Shown here: positions 15,489-23,794 of the stretch, one piece after another | How the letters are laid out: each line of letters opens with the position of its first letter | Position numbering within the stretch: position 1 is the first letter of the stretch | Assembly (NCBI GenBank): GCA_019638025.1 | Contig: JAHBUO010000023.1 | Coordinates: 1 to 32,951 of the forward strand | Length of the DNA stretch: 32,951 nt | Source: Ignavibacteriaceae bacterium | GTDB taxonomy: Bacteria; Bacteroidota; Ignavibacteria; Ignavibacteriales; Ignavibacteriaceae | Direction of reading: 5' to 3' | Translations under genes and position numbers: made by a program | Notes under the pieces: model-generated | What the model was told of the DNA's origin: nothing | The model's database searches: none | The model's input: only the letters and a program-made list of their open reading frames with translations

Positions 15489-15830
15489 ATGTACACAATG
15501 AATAATCATAATTTAAATAGTAGTCAAAGAGCAAATCAGTATCTAATTAATGACATCATGTCAGCTTCGCCGGAAGAATTGATAATGAAGGTTTTTTCTT
15601 TTGCGATTTTACAATGTCAGAAGAAAAATATGATTAAGACTAACGAGGCTATTCAAGTATTAATTGATGCTCTTAATTTTGATCACCCGGAAGCTAAAGA
15701 GGTAAGTATAGGCTTTTTTAGAATTTACCGCTATCTTCAAGAGCAAATGAGACAAAAGAATTATGATATTGTTCTTAAAACTTTAACAGAACTGAAAGAG
15801 ACTTGGGAAACAGCTCTCAAGAATAGGTAG
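15489..15830 (+). CDS. fliS: Flagellin export chaperone FliS
   Basis: A small helical protein of 113 aa with the FliS hallmark block NQYLINDIMSASPEELIMKVFSFAI, equal to the family's YxxxxvxtAsPeeLixmLydgai. FliS binds the C-terminal helix of flagellin in the cytosol, preventing early polymerisation and guiding it to the export gate. The frame is open from a GTG at 15474, but the bases GAGG at 15476-15479 make a Shine-Dalgarno nine bases before the ATG at 15489, so I chose that ATG; a further ATG at 15498 is less likely. It lies between flagellin and fliD, the standard order. The family is usually about 120-135 aa; this one is short in the final helix. Confidence 0.88.
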   Translation: MYTMNNHNLNSSQRANQYLINDIMSASPEELIMKVFSFAILQCQKKNMIKTNEAIQVLIDALNFDHPEAKEVSIGFFRIYRYLQEQMRQKNYDIVLKTLTELKETWETALKNR

Positions 15831-15836
15831 GACAAT

Positions 15837-17615
15837 ATGTCTTATAATATGTTATCAATCGAAGGGATTAATAAATTCGTCACCGATTGGCAGACGAATG
15901 AAACCAAAAAAAAGATAGACCCTTTAACTAAGAAAAAAGAAAAATGGACAAATCTCCAGACTGCTTACACGTCTATTGCAGATAAGTTAGGTGCGCTTAA
16001 AGCCATATCTTATGCCTTACAACAAACCGGGAACTCCTCGGCATTTTTAGTTAAAAAAGCAACTACATCAAATACTACTTTTGCTGACATCTCATCAACA
16101 AGTGCGGCTCAATTAGGTTCTCATTCTCTCAGAATCAATCAACTTGCAAAAAGCGATACTGTTATTTCAGCCGATCAAACTTCTACTGCAGATTCAACTA
16201 CTATTCTTGCTCCCGGAACTCATAGTATGGTTATTACTTCAGGTGACGGTACCGGTGGAACGCTCACAAGCAAGATAGATGTTACATTTGAAGCTTCAGA
16301 CTTTACCGATGGTAAAATTTCAAATAAAAAAGTTATTGAAAAAATTCAAAGTACAATTAACTCAAGTAAAGCAATTGTAACTTCGAATTCAGTTACCGGT
16401 ACCACTGCGAGTGCCGGCAGTTTCAAACTCAATTTGAGTGGTAAGGAGACTGAGATAACATATGATGCAGGAAATTATAGCGATGTGATGGACAGCATTG
16501 TAAGTCAAGTGAATAAAGTGGCAGGTGTTACTGCTGAGAAAGTTGATTCCGGTGGCGGTAATTTTCAACTGAAGATTACAGTTACTGACTCGACAAAATA
16601 TCTAAGTATAAACGGTGATACAAGCGGACTTGTTTCAGAACTAGGAATATCAGCAGACAAAATTATTGGTGGTTCCGGTTTATTAAATGCTTCTATTTTT
16701 ACTCCTTCGGATTCTCTTTCTCAATTATCAATCGCTACAAAAAAAACGGGAGAAGGATTTAAAATATTATCGATTCAAGATGTTAATGGTGGTCAAGCAC
16801 TATCTAGCCTTGGGTTAAATTTCGGAACTTCGAGAGATGCTTTTGTTCAAGACACAAATGGTGCAGACACTCCTGGCTTTATTTACACAACGGATTTATT
16901 AAATGCAAAAATAGAATTCAATGGAATTAATGTTGAAAGAAATTCAAATTCGATTTCTGACTTAATTCCCGGTTCAACAGTAACACTGAAATCACTTATG
17001 AAAGATACCGATACTACTCTCAATTTAAGTGTAGCAAGTGATTCAACAGCTGTAACTGAAAAAATTCAAGATTACATTAAGAAATTAAATGATATTTATG
17101 TGTTCCTACGAGAAAAGACGAAATCTACAAAGGATGAGGGGAGAGGTGTTTTAGTAGGAGATACTGCTGCAGATACATTGTTAAGACTTTTTACTTCCGC
17201 ATCAGTTGGAGCTATTCCGGGGTTAAATCCAAATGAACTCAATTCTTTATCAAAGATAGGAATAACGTTCAGCGTAACAGATGGACTAACGCTTTCAGAT
17301 GCATCAAAGCTAGAAAAAGCGATTAAGGAATATCCGGAACAAGTCGAAGCTATTTTCAATTCCGAAAATGGTGTCGCGAAAAATATTTATTCAAGGGTTG
17401 AACTTTATATTAATGCTGAAGGCTATCTGCACAAATCAAAACAGAGCTTTGACAGATCTATTACATATCTTGATGACCGAATAAAAGCTTCTGAAGAGAG
17501 AATTAACAAGAGTACATCTGACTTGAGATTGAGAAATATGAAGTCAATGTCTCGCATGAACGCACTCTTAGCCAGTCAATCAACCTTTATTATGAGCAAT
17601 GGGTTTTATAGATAA
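15837..17615 (+). CDS. fliD: Flagellar filament cap protein FliD (HAP2)
   Basis: A 592-aa filament cap protein. The N-terminal part has PLTKKKEKWTNLQTAYTSIADKLGALK (about 28-54), matching the FliD_N family, and an ISSTSAAQLGSHSLRINQLAKSD block near 86-108. The middle is rich in Ser, Thr and Gly with beta-strand pattern. The C-terminal part (about 400-592) has the NDIYVFLREKTKST helix, a GVLVGDTAADTLLRLF block and a final coiled coil ending in NALLASQSTFIMSNGFYR, typical of FliD_C. It is exported via the flagellar channel and caps the filament so that flagellin subunits can fold. Length is within the longer end of the family. It follows fliS by six bases, with GGTAGGA before its ATG, and its stop overlaps the next ATG. 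Confidence 0.93.
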   Translation: MSYNMLSIEGINKFVTDWQTNETKKKIDPLTKKKEKWTNLQTAYTSIADKLGALKAISYALQQTGNSSAFLVKKATTSNTTFADISSTSAAQLGSHSLRINQLAKSDTVISADQTSTADSTTILAPGTHSMVITSGDGTGGTLTSKIDVTFEASDFTDGKISNKKVIEKIQSTINSSKAIVTSNSVTGTTASAGSFKLNLSGKETEITYDAGNYSDVMDSIVSQVNKVAGVTAEKVDSGGGNFQLKITVTDSTKYLSINGDTSGLVSELGISADKIIGGSGLLNASIFTPSDSLSQLSIATKKTGEGFKILSIQDVNGGQALSSLGLNFGTSRDAFVQDTNGADTPGFIYTTDLLNAKIEFNGINVERNSNSISDLIPGSTVTLKSLMKDTDTTLNLSVASDSTAVTEKIQDYIKKLNDIYVFLREKTKSTKDEGRGVLVGDTAADTLLRLFTSASVGAIPGLNPNELNSLSKIGITFSVTDGLTLSDASKLEKAIKEYPEQVEAIFNSENGVAKNIYSRVELYINAEGYLHKSKQSFDRSITYLDDRIKASEERINKSTSDLRLRNMKSMSRMNALLASQSTFIMSNGFYR

Positions 17616-17947
17616 TGGAAACGGTTGAGAATAAACATCAAGTATTAATGTTGATGTTGGATAATGTTTCCAATTTGTTAGAACTTTTAAACTTTGATAA
17701 TTTTGAGGAGTTGTTCCCCCAAATTCTTGGAGAGATGGAACAAGTTAATAATACCAAGTCTGATTTAATTGATATGTTCGGTTTAGATGAGTTGATGCAA
17801 TTCGAAGCTGAAGCATTTTTAAAAGCTAAAGACATCGAAGAGAAGTATAGAATTGTAGTTCAAAAATTTTCACAGGAAGATGAGTTCTTGAAAAAAGAAA
17901 TAGCTTCTTCAATGAATAAGAAAAAACTTTCAGTATACGGCAGATAG
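17615..17947 (+). CDS. Small helical protein at the FliT position (possible FliD chaperone)
   Basis: A 110-aa protein predicted to be almost wholly helical and acidic, with leucine-rich amphipathic stretches (HQVLMLMLDNVSNLLELL, EELFPQILGEMEQV). It starts on the last base of the fliD stop codon, so it is translationally coupled to fliD. In many bacteria the gene after fliD is fliT, a small helical chaperone that binds the FliD C-terminus. Sequence identity to FliT is too weak for me to confirm by reading, so the function is suggested by size, helical content and position. It is the last gene before the second sigma-28 promoter. Confidence 0.6.
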   Translation: METVENKHQVLMLMLDNVSNLLELLNFDNFEELFPQILGEMEQVNNTKSDLIDMFGLDELMQFEAEAFLKAKDIEEKYRIVVQKFSQEDEFLKKEIASSMNKKKLSVYGR

Positions 17948-17975
17948 AATTTTGAAAAAATATTTAAATTATCGC

Positions 17976-18002
17976 TAAACTATTTCAAAAAATATCCGAT
18001 AA
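17976..18002 (+). promoter_or_regulatory. Sigma-28 (FliA) promoter of flgM
   Basis: TAAACTAT (17976-17983) and TCCGATAA (17995-18002) are 11 bases apart, the same spacing and nearly the same sequence as the flagellin promoter. The two also share TGCT directly after the -10 element. A hairpin, CTACA (18015-18019) and TGTAG (18026-18030) around GAAACA, lies close to the expected transcript start. This gives a feedback loop in which sigma-28 drives its own inhibitor. Confidence 0.88.
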
Positions 18003-18093
18003 TGCTGTTACAAACTACAGAAACATGTAGAAGTTATAAAACGAGCTCTAATCAGACTAGAAAAATAATAGCTCAATATTCAGAGGTGATTTT

Positions 18094-18342
18094 ATGGAAA
18101 TAAAAGGTGTTGGTTCAAATTTCTTTGTGCCCAAGGAAAATGCAAATCCGAAGGTGAAAAGCGCCGAAAACAGTTCAAAGTTAGACAAAGTAGAAATTTC
18201 TGAAATGGCTAAACAAATGCAAACAGAAAAAATTGAAATAAAAAACGAAAATCTCATAAAGGAACGCATTGCTAATAAGTTTTATAATTCAGATGAAGTT
18301 ATAAATCAGGTAGCCGGCGCAATCTTAAAAGAAATCGAATAA
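18094..18342 (+). CDS. flgM: Anti-sigma-28 factor FlgM
   Basis: An 82-aa protein with the FlgM pattern: a low-complexity, Asn/Lys-rich N-terminal half of the kind that is disordered, then the DKVEISEMAKQMQ block near 31-43 (the family's DxVxLSxxAxxLQ), and a C-terminal sigma-binding helix pair, IKERIANKFYNSDEVINQVAGAILKEI (family RIxxGxYxxdxxxVAxxLL). FlgM holds sigma-28 inactive until the hook is complete and is then exported. The start is supported by GAGGTGAT seven bases upstream. Size is typical (70-100 aa). It is transcribed from its own sigma-28 promoter and followed by a terminator-like hairpin. Confidence 0.85.
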   Translation: MEIKGVGSNFFVPKENANPKVKSAENSSKLDKVEISEMAKQMQTEKIEIKNENLIKERIANKFYNSDEVINQVAGAILKEIE

Positions 18343-18348
18343 ATTAAG

Positions 18349-18426
18349 CCCCCTAAAAGTTTTTAATTATTGTTGTTTTTATTCTAAAAACATTATATTG
18401 AAATAAAAAAATCTAGGGGGTTTTTT
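18349..18426 (+). terminator. Long-loop terminator-like hairpin between flgM and the kinase gene
   Basis: CCCCCTA (18349-18355) pairs perfectly with TAGGGGG (18414-18420), which is followed by six T residues. The 58-base loop contains a second perfect hairpin, GTTTTTA (18375-18381) and TAAAAAC (18385-18391). The loop is far longer than in ordinary intrinsic terminators, and the next start codon is only eight bases after the T run. A simple terminator for flgM and a conditional leader element are both possible. Confidence 0.6.
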
Positions 18427-18434
18427 ATTTCGGT

Positions 18435-19130
18435 ATGGTTAACGAAGAAAAAATTCAGGAAAACAAATTGCGCATATTAGGTCGGTTATCAGCCGGCTTA
18501 ATACACGAAATTCGTAATCCTCTCTCTGTGATAAACTTAAATCTCGACTACTTAAAAATGAATCGGGAAGAACTCAATCCCGAACTCAATGATTGTGTCG
18601 ATGCATGCCTAGAATCCTCTGAACGAATTCAAAATTTAATAGAAACTTTTCTTGATTTTTCGCGCAAAACTAATACAATTGAGGACTTTATTTCAGTTAA
18701 CGAAGTATCGGATAGAGCAATCGATATAATGTTGCCGGCTTTGCGTAAAGCAAATATTTCTATTGAAAAAATTTATCTCGAAAATCATTCCAAAGTAAAA
18801 TTCCATCCGATAAAAATGCTTCAAGTATTTATAAATCTTTTATCAAATGCAATTGAAGCTATCGAATCCAACGGAAAAATAATTGTCAAAACTTTTAGTA
18901 AATCTGGAAAAGAGGGAGAGAATTTCTATTGGGAAATAGAAGATAATGGCTCCGGTATTGAAGATTGCAATAGAGAAAAGATTTTCGACGATTTTTATAC
19001 AAATAAAGAAAAAGGAACCGGCTTTGGACTAAGTGTTTGTAAAATGTTACTTGATGAGTATAAATCAACCCTCAGCTTTGAGAGCGAGTTCGGTAAAGGG
19101 ACAAAATTCACAATTAAATTTAGATCATAA
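18435..19130 (+). CDS. Soluble NtrB-like sensor histidine kinase (FlrB/FleS position)
   Basis: A 231-aa histidine kinase made almost only of the catalytic core. The H-box is GLIHEIRNPLS with phospho-acceptor H24, the N-box is LLSNAIEAI (N138), the G1 box is DNGSGI (170-175), the F-box region is IFDDFYTNKEKG, and the G2 box is GTGFGLS (194-200). There are no membrane segments, no PAS domain and only about 12 residues before the dimerisation helix, so signal input must come from a partner protein. It is followed after 12 bases by an NtrC-type regulator and preceded by flgM. In polar-flagellate bacteria FlrB/FleS kinases with their NtrC partners control mid-stage flagellar genes. The same role is likely by location but not proven. 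Confidence 0.85.
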   Translation: MVNEEKIQENKLRILGRLSAGLIHEIRNPLSVINLNLDYLKMNREELNPELNDCVDACLESSERIQNLIETFLDFSRKTNTIEDFISVNEVSDRAIDIMLPALRKANISIEKIYLENHSKVKFHPIKMLQVFINLLSNAIEAIESNGKIIVKTFSKSGKEGENFYWEIEDNGSGIEDCNREKIFDDFYTNKEKGTGFGLSVCKMLLDEYKSTLSFESEFGKGTKFTIKFRS

Positions 19131-19142
19131 GATTGCAATAGT

Positions 19143-20537
19143 ATGAACAACAAAATTTTAATTATTGATGACGATGAATTAGTATGTATTTCTCTAAAAC
19201 GAGTTTTGGTTAAACTCGGCTATCAAGCTGAATTTTGCATGAATGGTGATGAAGCTTCTGAAAAAATCTCAGATTATGAACCGGATTTAATTCTGCTTGA
19301 TATTTACCTCACTACTCACAACGGACTTGAACTATTAAAAGAATTTCAGAAACAACATTTTAATATTCCGATAATAATGATTACGGGATATTCAGATGTA
19401 AAAATAGCTGTGAATGCAATGAAGACGGGTGCATTTGATTTTCTTCTTAAACCGATTGACATTGAACAGCTAAAAATTGCAATTGACAAGGCATTGAATG
19501 TTGTATATCTAAAAAACGAAGTAGATAAACTACAATTGAGATTAAAAGAAGATTTGTTGACAAGAGACTTCTTTGGAACCAGTCAAAAAGTTAATAGACT
19601 TCTTACATCTGTCGAAAAGCTAGCTAAAAGTTCCGATACAACTATCCTTATTGAAGGTGAAAGTGGTACCGGAAAAGAGATGATAGCAAAATTTATTCAT
19701 CAAAATAGTCCAAGAAAAGACGCTCCGTTTATTCAAATAAATTGCTCGGCTATTCCGAAAGAACTCGCTGAGAGTGAATTCTTTGGTCATGAAAAAGGAG
19801 CCTTTACCGGTGCGTTACAAAAAACCAAACTTGGTAAGTTTGAGTTAGCTTCAAAAGGGACAATACTGCTTGATGAAATAGGAGAACTTTCTCTTGATTT
19901 ACAAGCGAAGCTATTACGTGTATTACAAGAAAAAAAATTCTTTCGGCTTGGCGGAGAAAAGGAAATAGCAATTGATGTTCGTATTTTAGCCGCTACTAAC
20001 CGTAGTCTTGAAGAAGAAGTTAAAAATGGTAGATTCAGAGAAGATTTATTTTATCGTTTAAATGTTGCAAATGTAATTGTCCCCCCTTTGCGTGAAAGAA
20101 AAGAAGATATTCCATTATTGGCATATTCATTCTTAAAAGAATTCGCCTTAAAATTTGGGAAACCAATTCGCGGGATTGAAGATAATGCTCTGGAATTGCT
20201 AAAAACTTATCCTTGGAAAGGAAATGTGAGAGAACTTAGAAATGCAGTTGAAAGAGCATCTTTGCTTCTCGAAGAGGATGAGCTTAAAGAAAGACATCTC
20301 CACTTTTTAAAAAATCAAAACTCAGTTTTAACAAAAGATGATGGCGAACAATTCGTATTGAAAATTCCATCCAAAGGGATTGCAATTGAAGTTGTTCTTA
20401 AAGCGTTGATTCAAAAAACACTAAAAATTACAAATGGAAATCAAGTGAAAGCCGCTAAAGTATTAGGGCTTTCACGTTCGAAACTTCGTTATCGAATGGA
20501 ACAATTAGGGATTGAAGTAACAAAGAGTATTCAATAA
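19143..20537 (+). CDS. NtrC-family sigma-54-dependent response regulator (FlrC/FleR-like)
   Basis: A 464-aa three-domain activator. The receiver domain (1-120) has IDDDE acidic residues at 9-12, phospho-acceptor D53 in LLDIY, T81 and K103. The AAA+ domain (about 143-370) has Walker A GESGTGKE at 172-179, the GAFTGA sigma-54 contact loop at 219-224 and Walker B ILLDEIGE at 241-248. The C-terminal Fis-type helix-turn-helix reads NGNQVKAAKVLGLSRSKLRYRMEQLGI. All residues needed for phosphorylation, ATP hydrolysis and sigma-54 contact are present. It lies 12 bases after the kinase gene and converges on the minus-strand gene with four bases between stops. Its targets would be sigma-54 promoters. 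I found none by eye in this window, so they probably lie at hook or basal-body operons elsewhere. Confidence 0.9.
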   Translation: MNNKILIIDDDELVCISLKRVLVKLGYQAEFCMNGDEASEKISDYEPDLILLDIYLTTHNGLELLKEFQKQHFNIPIIMITGYSDVKIAVNAMKTGAFDFLLKPIDIEQLKIAIDKALNVVYLKNEVDKLQLRLKEDLLTRDFFGTSQKVNRLLTSVEKLAKSSDTTILIEGESGTGKEMIAKFIHQNSPRKDAPFIQINCSAIPKELAESEFFGHEKGAFTGALQKTKLGKFELASKGTILLDEIGELSLDLQAKLLRVLQEKKFFRLGGEKEIAIDVRILAATNRSLEEEVKNGRFREDLFYRLNVANVIVPPLRERKEDIPLLAYSFLKEFALKFGKPIRGIEDNALELLKTYPWKGNVRELRNAVERASLLLEEDELKERHLHFLKNQNSVLTKDDGEQFVLKIPSKGIAIEVVLKALIQKTLKITNGNQVKAAKVLGLSRSKLRYRMEQLGIEVTKSIQ

Positions 20538-20541
20538 AAAG

Positions 20542-23172
20542 TTACTTCAGCAAAATCATCTTTTTTGATGCTGATAGTTTTCCGTATGCTGATTTTGCTT
20601 CAATCTTATAGAAATATATTCCTGACGCTAATTTACTTCCCGAAAATTCTACCGTATGTTCTCCTTTAGGAAGTACTTTTTCAATTAAAGTTTTGATTAA
20701 CCTTCCGTTAACATCAAATACATTTACTTTAACTTCACTAGTATACGGAATTAAAAAATTAATTTTTGTATTCGGATTAAATGGATTCGGATAATTTTGA
20801 CTGAGTGAAAATTTATTTGGGATATTAATTTCAGAGTTCGGAACTGATGTTGTAATACTATCTAAATTTAACTTGTACATTGAGCGTCCGTGAGTTCCGA
20901 GAACTAAGTCATTCGTAACCGGATGAATTTTCATGTCATTCACAACAACCGATGGGAGACCGGTCGCCAGAACATTCCAACTGCTGCCACCATTTGAAGA
21001 GTAAAAGACTCCAATATCATTTCCAAGGTAAAGATAATCCGGTTTATTATAATCAACAGCAAATGCATTTACGGGGGCATCGGGTAGATTACTACTTATG
21101 TTTGTCCATGTAGTACCGAAGTCAGTTGTTTTGTAAACATGAGGTTGAGGCTCTTTCCACTTCAATCCGGAGTATGTGACATAAAGAATGTTTGCCGAAT
21201 TTGGATCAACAACAACTCTTGTAACCCATCTTTGAGGGAGAGAGAGATTTGAGATTTTTGTCCAGTTCGAGCCATTATCGGTAGAAACCCAAATATTAGC
21301 ATCGTCAGTTCCCGCATATATAATATGCGAGTTCGAAGGAGCCACGGCTATTGTGGTTACAGTTCCTAAACGTACTCCAACCGCATTATCATCTCTATTT
21401 GTAATATTAGGACTGATTACGTTCCAACTTGTAGCGCCGTTAGTTGTGCGATAAATTCTATTTGTTCCGTAATAGAGGATATTATTATTGTTTGGATCCA
21501 TAACAACCGGAGTCGACCAATTTGTTAATTCTGAAGAATTGATGCCTTGCATTGCCGTGGAAAAAGTTAATCCTCCGTTTGTGGATTTTGCCAAGTTACC
21601 AAATTGAGATTCGGCATAGATAATATTTGGATTTGTAAAATCTACATTTACATAAAAACCGTCACCACCTAATATTCTATCCCAATCGTTCAGATTGCCT
21701 GTATTAGTTCTTATTGTGTTGTTATCTTGCGTCCCGCCATATAACCGATGGGGATTAAGATAGTCAAGTCCGATTTCATAAAATTGAGTTGCAGGAAGTT
21801 GAACTGCATCAGACCAAGTCACTCCACCATCAGTAGAAATATTTATTCCGCCATCATTCCCACTCAATAAGTAGTTTGGATTTTGTGGATGAAACGCAAG
21901 TGCATGATGGTCAACATGCAGTTGGTTCGGTCCGGAATAACCATAATTAATAGGCCAGCTTGTTCCGCTATTTGTAGAGCGCATAAATGCAACATCTAAA
22001 ACATAAACAATATCTGGATTAGTTGGGTGTACTCTTGTTTGTCCAAAGAACCAGCTAAAATTTGAAGTCCCGTCAGAAATTCCTTGAGTGGGATCAGCAT
22101 TGCTCCAACTAGTTCCTTTATCAGTGGATTTATAAAAGCCGGTATAAGTGCTTCCGTTATTATACAATGCATAGATTACATTCGGATTCGATTGACTCAT
22201 TGTAATGCCTATTCTACCGATGTTAGTACCGCTTGGTAATCCATTGCTTGAAGTTAACTTGTCCCAAGTTGTTCCACCATCAGATGAACGGTAAATTCCG
22301 CTCGACTCACCATATAGTCTTGAAGAATTTGGTCGACGTACCCGCTCCCACATTGCTGCTAACAGAAAATTTGAGTTTGTTGGGTCCATTAATAAATCTA
22401 TTCCACCGGTTGAATCAGAGATGAATAGAGATTTAAACCATGACTCACCTCCATCAGTGCTTTTATAAATCCCTCTTTCGGGATTAGGACTAAAGTAAGA
22501 ACCAACAGCAGCTACGTAAATATTTTGCGAATTTGCATGATCGATAATTATCCTACCGATAGATGCTGTATTTCCCAAACCATTAAAAGTCCATGTTTCA
22601 CCTGCATCGGTTGATTTGAAAATCCCCTCTCCTGGGAAATTATTATGTCCGCCGTTTGCCTCTCCTGTCCCTACAAAAATGACGTTTGGGTTAGTAGGGT
22701 CAATTCCTATATCTCCTATATTAATATTTGGAGAAGAATCGAAAATCGAAAACCAAGTTTGTCCTGTGTCTGTCGATTTGAAAACTCCGCCGGTAGCTGT
22801 TCCCGCATAAACAATGTTGGGGTTAATTGGATTAAACTCAATATCAACAACTCTTCCACCAATATTTACCGGACCTGCAAATTGCCACTCAAGACTGTTA
22901 TTTTTCTTTAGCAATGGATTTTTCTGTTGCGCTCTTAACATAACTTCTTTTTGAATTAAAGCTTCTCGGTATGCAGCTTGATCATATTGAAAATAGGGAT
23001 ATGTTCGTTGAATGAATGCCCATTCCGATGGACGCTGATCGGGACCTTTTGCTTTCTTTTTAACTCTCTCGAAAATTAATTCCTTTTTAATCGGTTCGAG
23101 GTTTTGTAAGGGAAATATTAAACTCACAATTACAAACATACTTAGTGTCAGTACTTTAAAGTGATGTCTCAT
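20542..23172 (-). CDS. Secreted Asp-box (BNR/sortilin-like) beta-propeller protein with T9SS sorting domain
   Basis: An 876-aa exported protein. The N-terminal about 25 residues form a signal peptide (basic MRHHFK, then a hydrophobic stretch). The body carries about a dozen Asp-box motifs of the form S-T-D-x-G-x-T-W, for example STDTGQTW, STDAGETW, SSDGGTTW, STDKGTSW and TTDFGTTW, spread through roughly residues 125-770, as in VPS10/sortilin and xyloglucanase-type propellers. Each is often followed by a DPTNPNxIYxGT strand. The last 88 residues, from 789, are a type A T9SS sorting domain starting SLSQNYPNPFNP and ending KKMILLK. It should therefore cross the inner membrane by Sec and the outer membrane by T9SS, and be anchored or released at the surface. 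No catalytic residues of a glycosidase are evident, so its ligand is unknown. No Shine-Dalgarno is seen, which is common in this group. Confidence 0.88.
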   Translation of the reverse strand: MRHHFKVLTLSMFVIVSLIFPLQNLEPIKKELIFERVKKKAKGPDQRPSEWAFIQRTYPYFQYDQAAYREALIQKEVMLRAQQKNPLLKKNNSLEWQFAGPVNIGGRVVDIEFNPINPNIVYAGTATGGVFKSTDTGQTWFSIFDSSPNINIGDIGIDPTNPNVIFVGTGEANGGHNNFPGEGIFKSTDAGETWTFNGLGNTASIGRIIIDHANSQNIYVAAVGSYFSPNPERGIYKSTDGGESWFKSLFISDSTGGIDLLMDPTNSNFLLAAMWERVRRPNSSRLYGESSGIYRSSDGGTTWDKLTSSNGLPSGTNIGRIGITMSQSNPNVIYALYNNGSTYTGFYKSTDKGTSWSNADPTQGISDGTSNFSWFFGQTRVHPTNPDIVYVLDVAFMRSTNSGTSWPINYGYSGPNQLHVDHHALAFHPQNPNYLLSGNDGGINISTDGGVTWSDAVQLPATQFYEIGLDYLNPHRLYGGTQDNNTIRTNTGNLNDWDRILGGDGFYVNVDFTNPNIIYAESQFGNLAKSTNGGLTFSTAMQGINSSELTNWSTPVVMDPNNNNILYYGTNRIYRTTNGATSWNVISPNITNRDDNAVGVRLGTVTTIAVAPSNSHIIYAGTDDANIWVSTDNGSNWTKISNLSLPQRWVTRVVVDPNSANILYVTYSGLKWKEPQPHVYKTTDFGTTWTNISSNLPDAPVNAFAVDYNKPDYLYLGNDIGVFYSSNGGSSWNVLATGLPSVVVNDMKIHPVTNDLVLGTHGRSMYKLNLDSITTSVPNSEINIPNKFSLSQNYPNPFNPNTKINFLIPYTSEVKVNVFDVNGRLIKTLIEKVLPKGEHTVEFSGSKLASGIYFYKIEAKSAYGKLSASKKMILLK

Positions 23173-23288
23173 TTTAGTAATCCATTTTCTTTTTGTGAAT
23201 TAATTGTTTAAAGGTAGTAAATGGAATTTACATAAACACCATAAATATTTTATTTTAGCAGATTAATAAATCAAGATATGAGGATTAA

Positions 23289-23756
23289 ATGAAGTTAGGT
23301 ATTCAAGATTTTTATCCGGAAGAATTAAGTCACTGTTTTGGATGTGGACGGAACAATCCTAATGGACATCAGTTGAAAAGTTATTGGGAGGGAGAGTTTA
23401 CAAAAGCAAAATATACACCGAAAGAATTCCAAACTGCTATTCCCGGTTTTGTTTATGGAGGACTTATAGCATCTTTAATCGATTGCCACGGCACAGGAAG
23501 TGCGGCACTGGCTGCTTATAAAAACGAGCATCGCGAACCAGGGAGTGAGCCTGCATTACGATTTGTTACAGCTTCATTAAATGTTGATTATGTAAAACCA
23601 ACTCCTATCGGAATAGAATTAATTTTAGTTGGAAAAATTCTTGAGATAACAAATAAGAAGGTAATTACTCATATAGAAGTCTTTGCGAATGATGTGATTA
23701 CTGCAGTAGGGAAAGTTGTTGCAGTAAAGATGCCTGATTCTTTTATAGCAAAATGA
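23289..23756 (+). CDS. PaaI-like hotdog-fold thioesterase
   Basis: A 155-aa protein of the 4HBT/PaaI hotdog family, which hydrolyses acyl-CoA or related thioesters. HCFGCGRNNPNG at 15-26 is a common start of this subfamily, and the core block GFVYGGLIASLIDCHGTG at 53-70 corresponds to the family's HGGxxxxlxD with the active-site acidic residue D65. The usual His before GG is Tyr here. LNVDYVKPTPIG near 97-108 matches the xVxYLrPvxxG strand. Start follows a GAGGATT eight bases upstream. It stands alone between two minus-strand genes. The substrate cannot be predicted. Confidence 0.82.
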   Translation: MKLGIQDFYPEELSHCFGCGRNNPNGHQLKSYWEGEFTKAKYTPKEFQTAIPGFVYGGLIASLIDCHGTGSAALAAYKNEHREPGSEPALRFVTASLNVDYVKPTPIGIELILVGKILEITNKKVITHIEVFANDVITAVGKVVAVKMPDSFIAK

Positions 23757-23786
23757 AAAAGCTGTCCCGATTACTCGAGACAGCTT
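23756..23786 (-). terminator. Intrinsic terminator of the minus-strand T9SS gene
   Basis: AAGCTGTC (23759-23766) and GACAGCTT (23779-23786) pair perfectly, and the stem continues for three more pairs (CGA with TCG) after one mismatch, closing a TTAC loop. Read on the minus strand it ends in a run of five T residues overlapping the stem base. It lies nine bases after the stop of the 514-aa gene, and directly after the thioesterase stop on the other strand, so it may serve both. Confidence 0.8.
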
Positions 23787-23794
23787 CACAAGAA

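Noticed and set aside
18370..18405. Bacteroidota-type promoter (TTG ... TATATTG) in the loop before the kinase gene.
   Set aside because: The match to TTTG-N19-21-TAnnTTTG is partial and the region is A/T-rich, so chance agreement is likely.
22616..22911. Plus-strand frames of 64 and 88 codons opposite the Asp-box protein gene.
   Set aside because: They arise from the complement of repeated Asp-box coding sequence and show no family motif or ribosome site.
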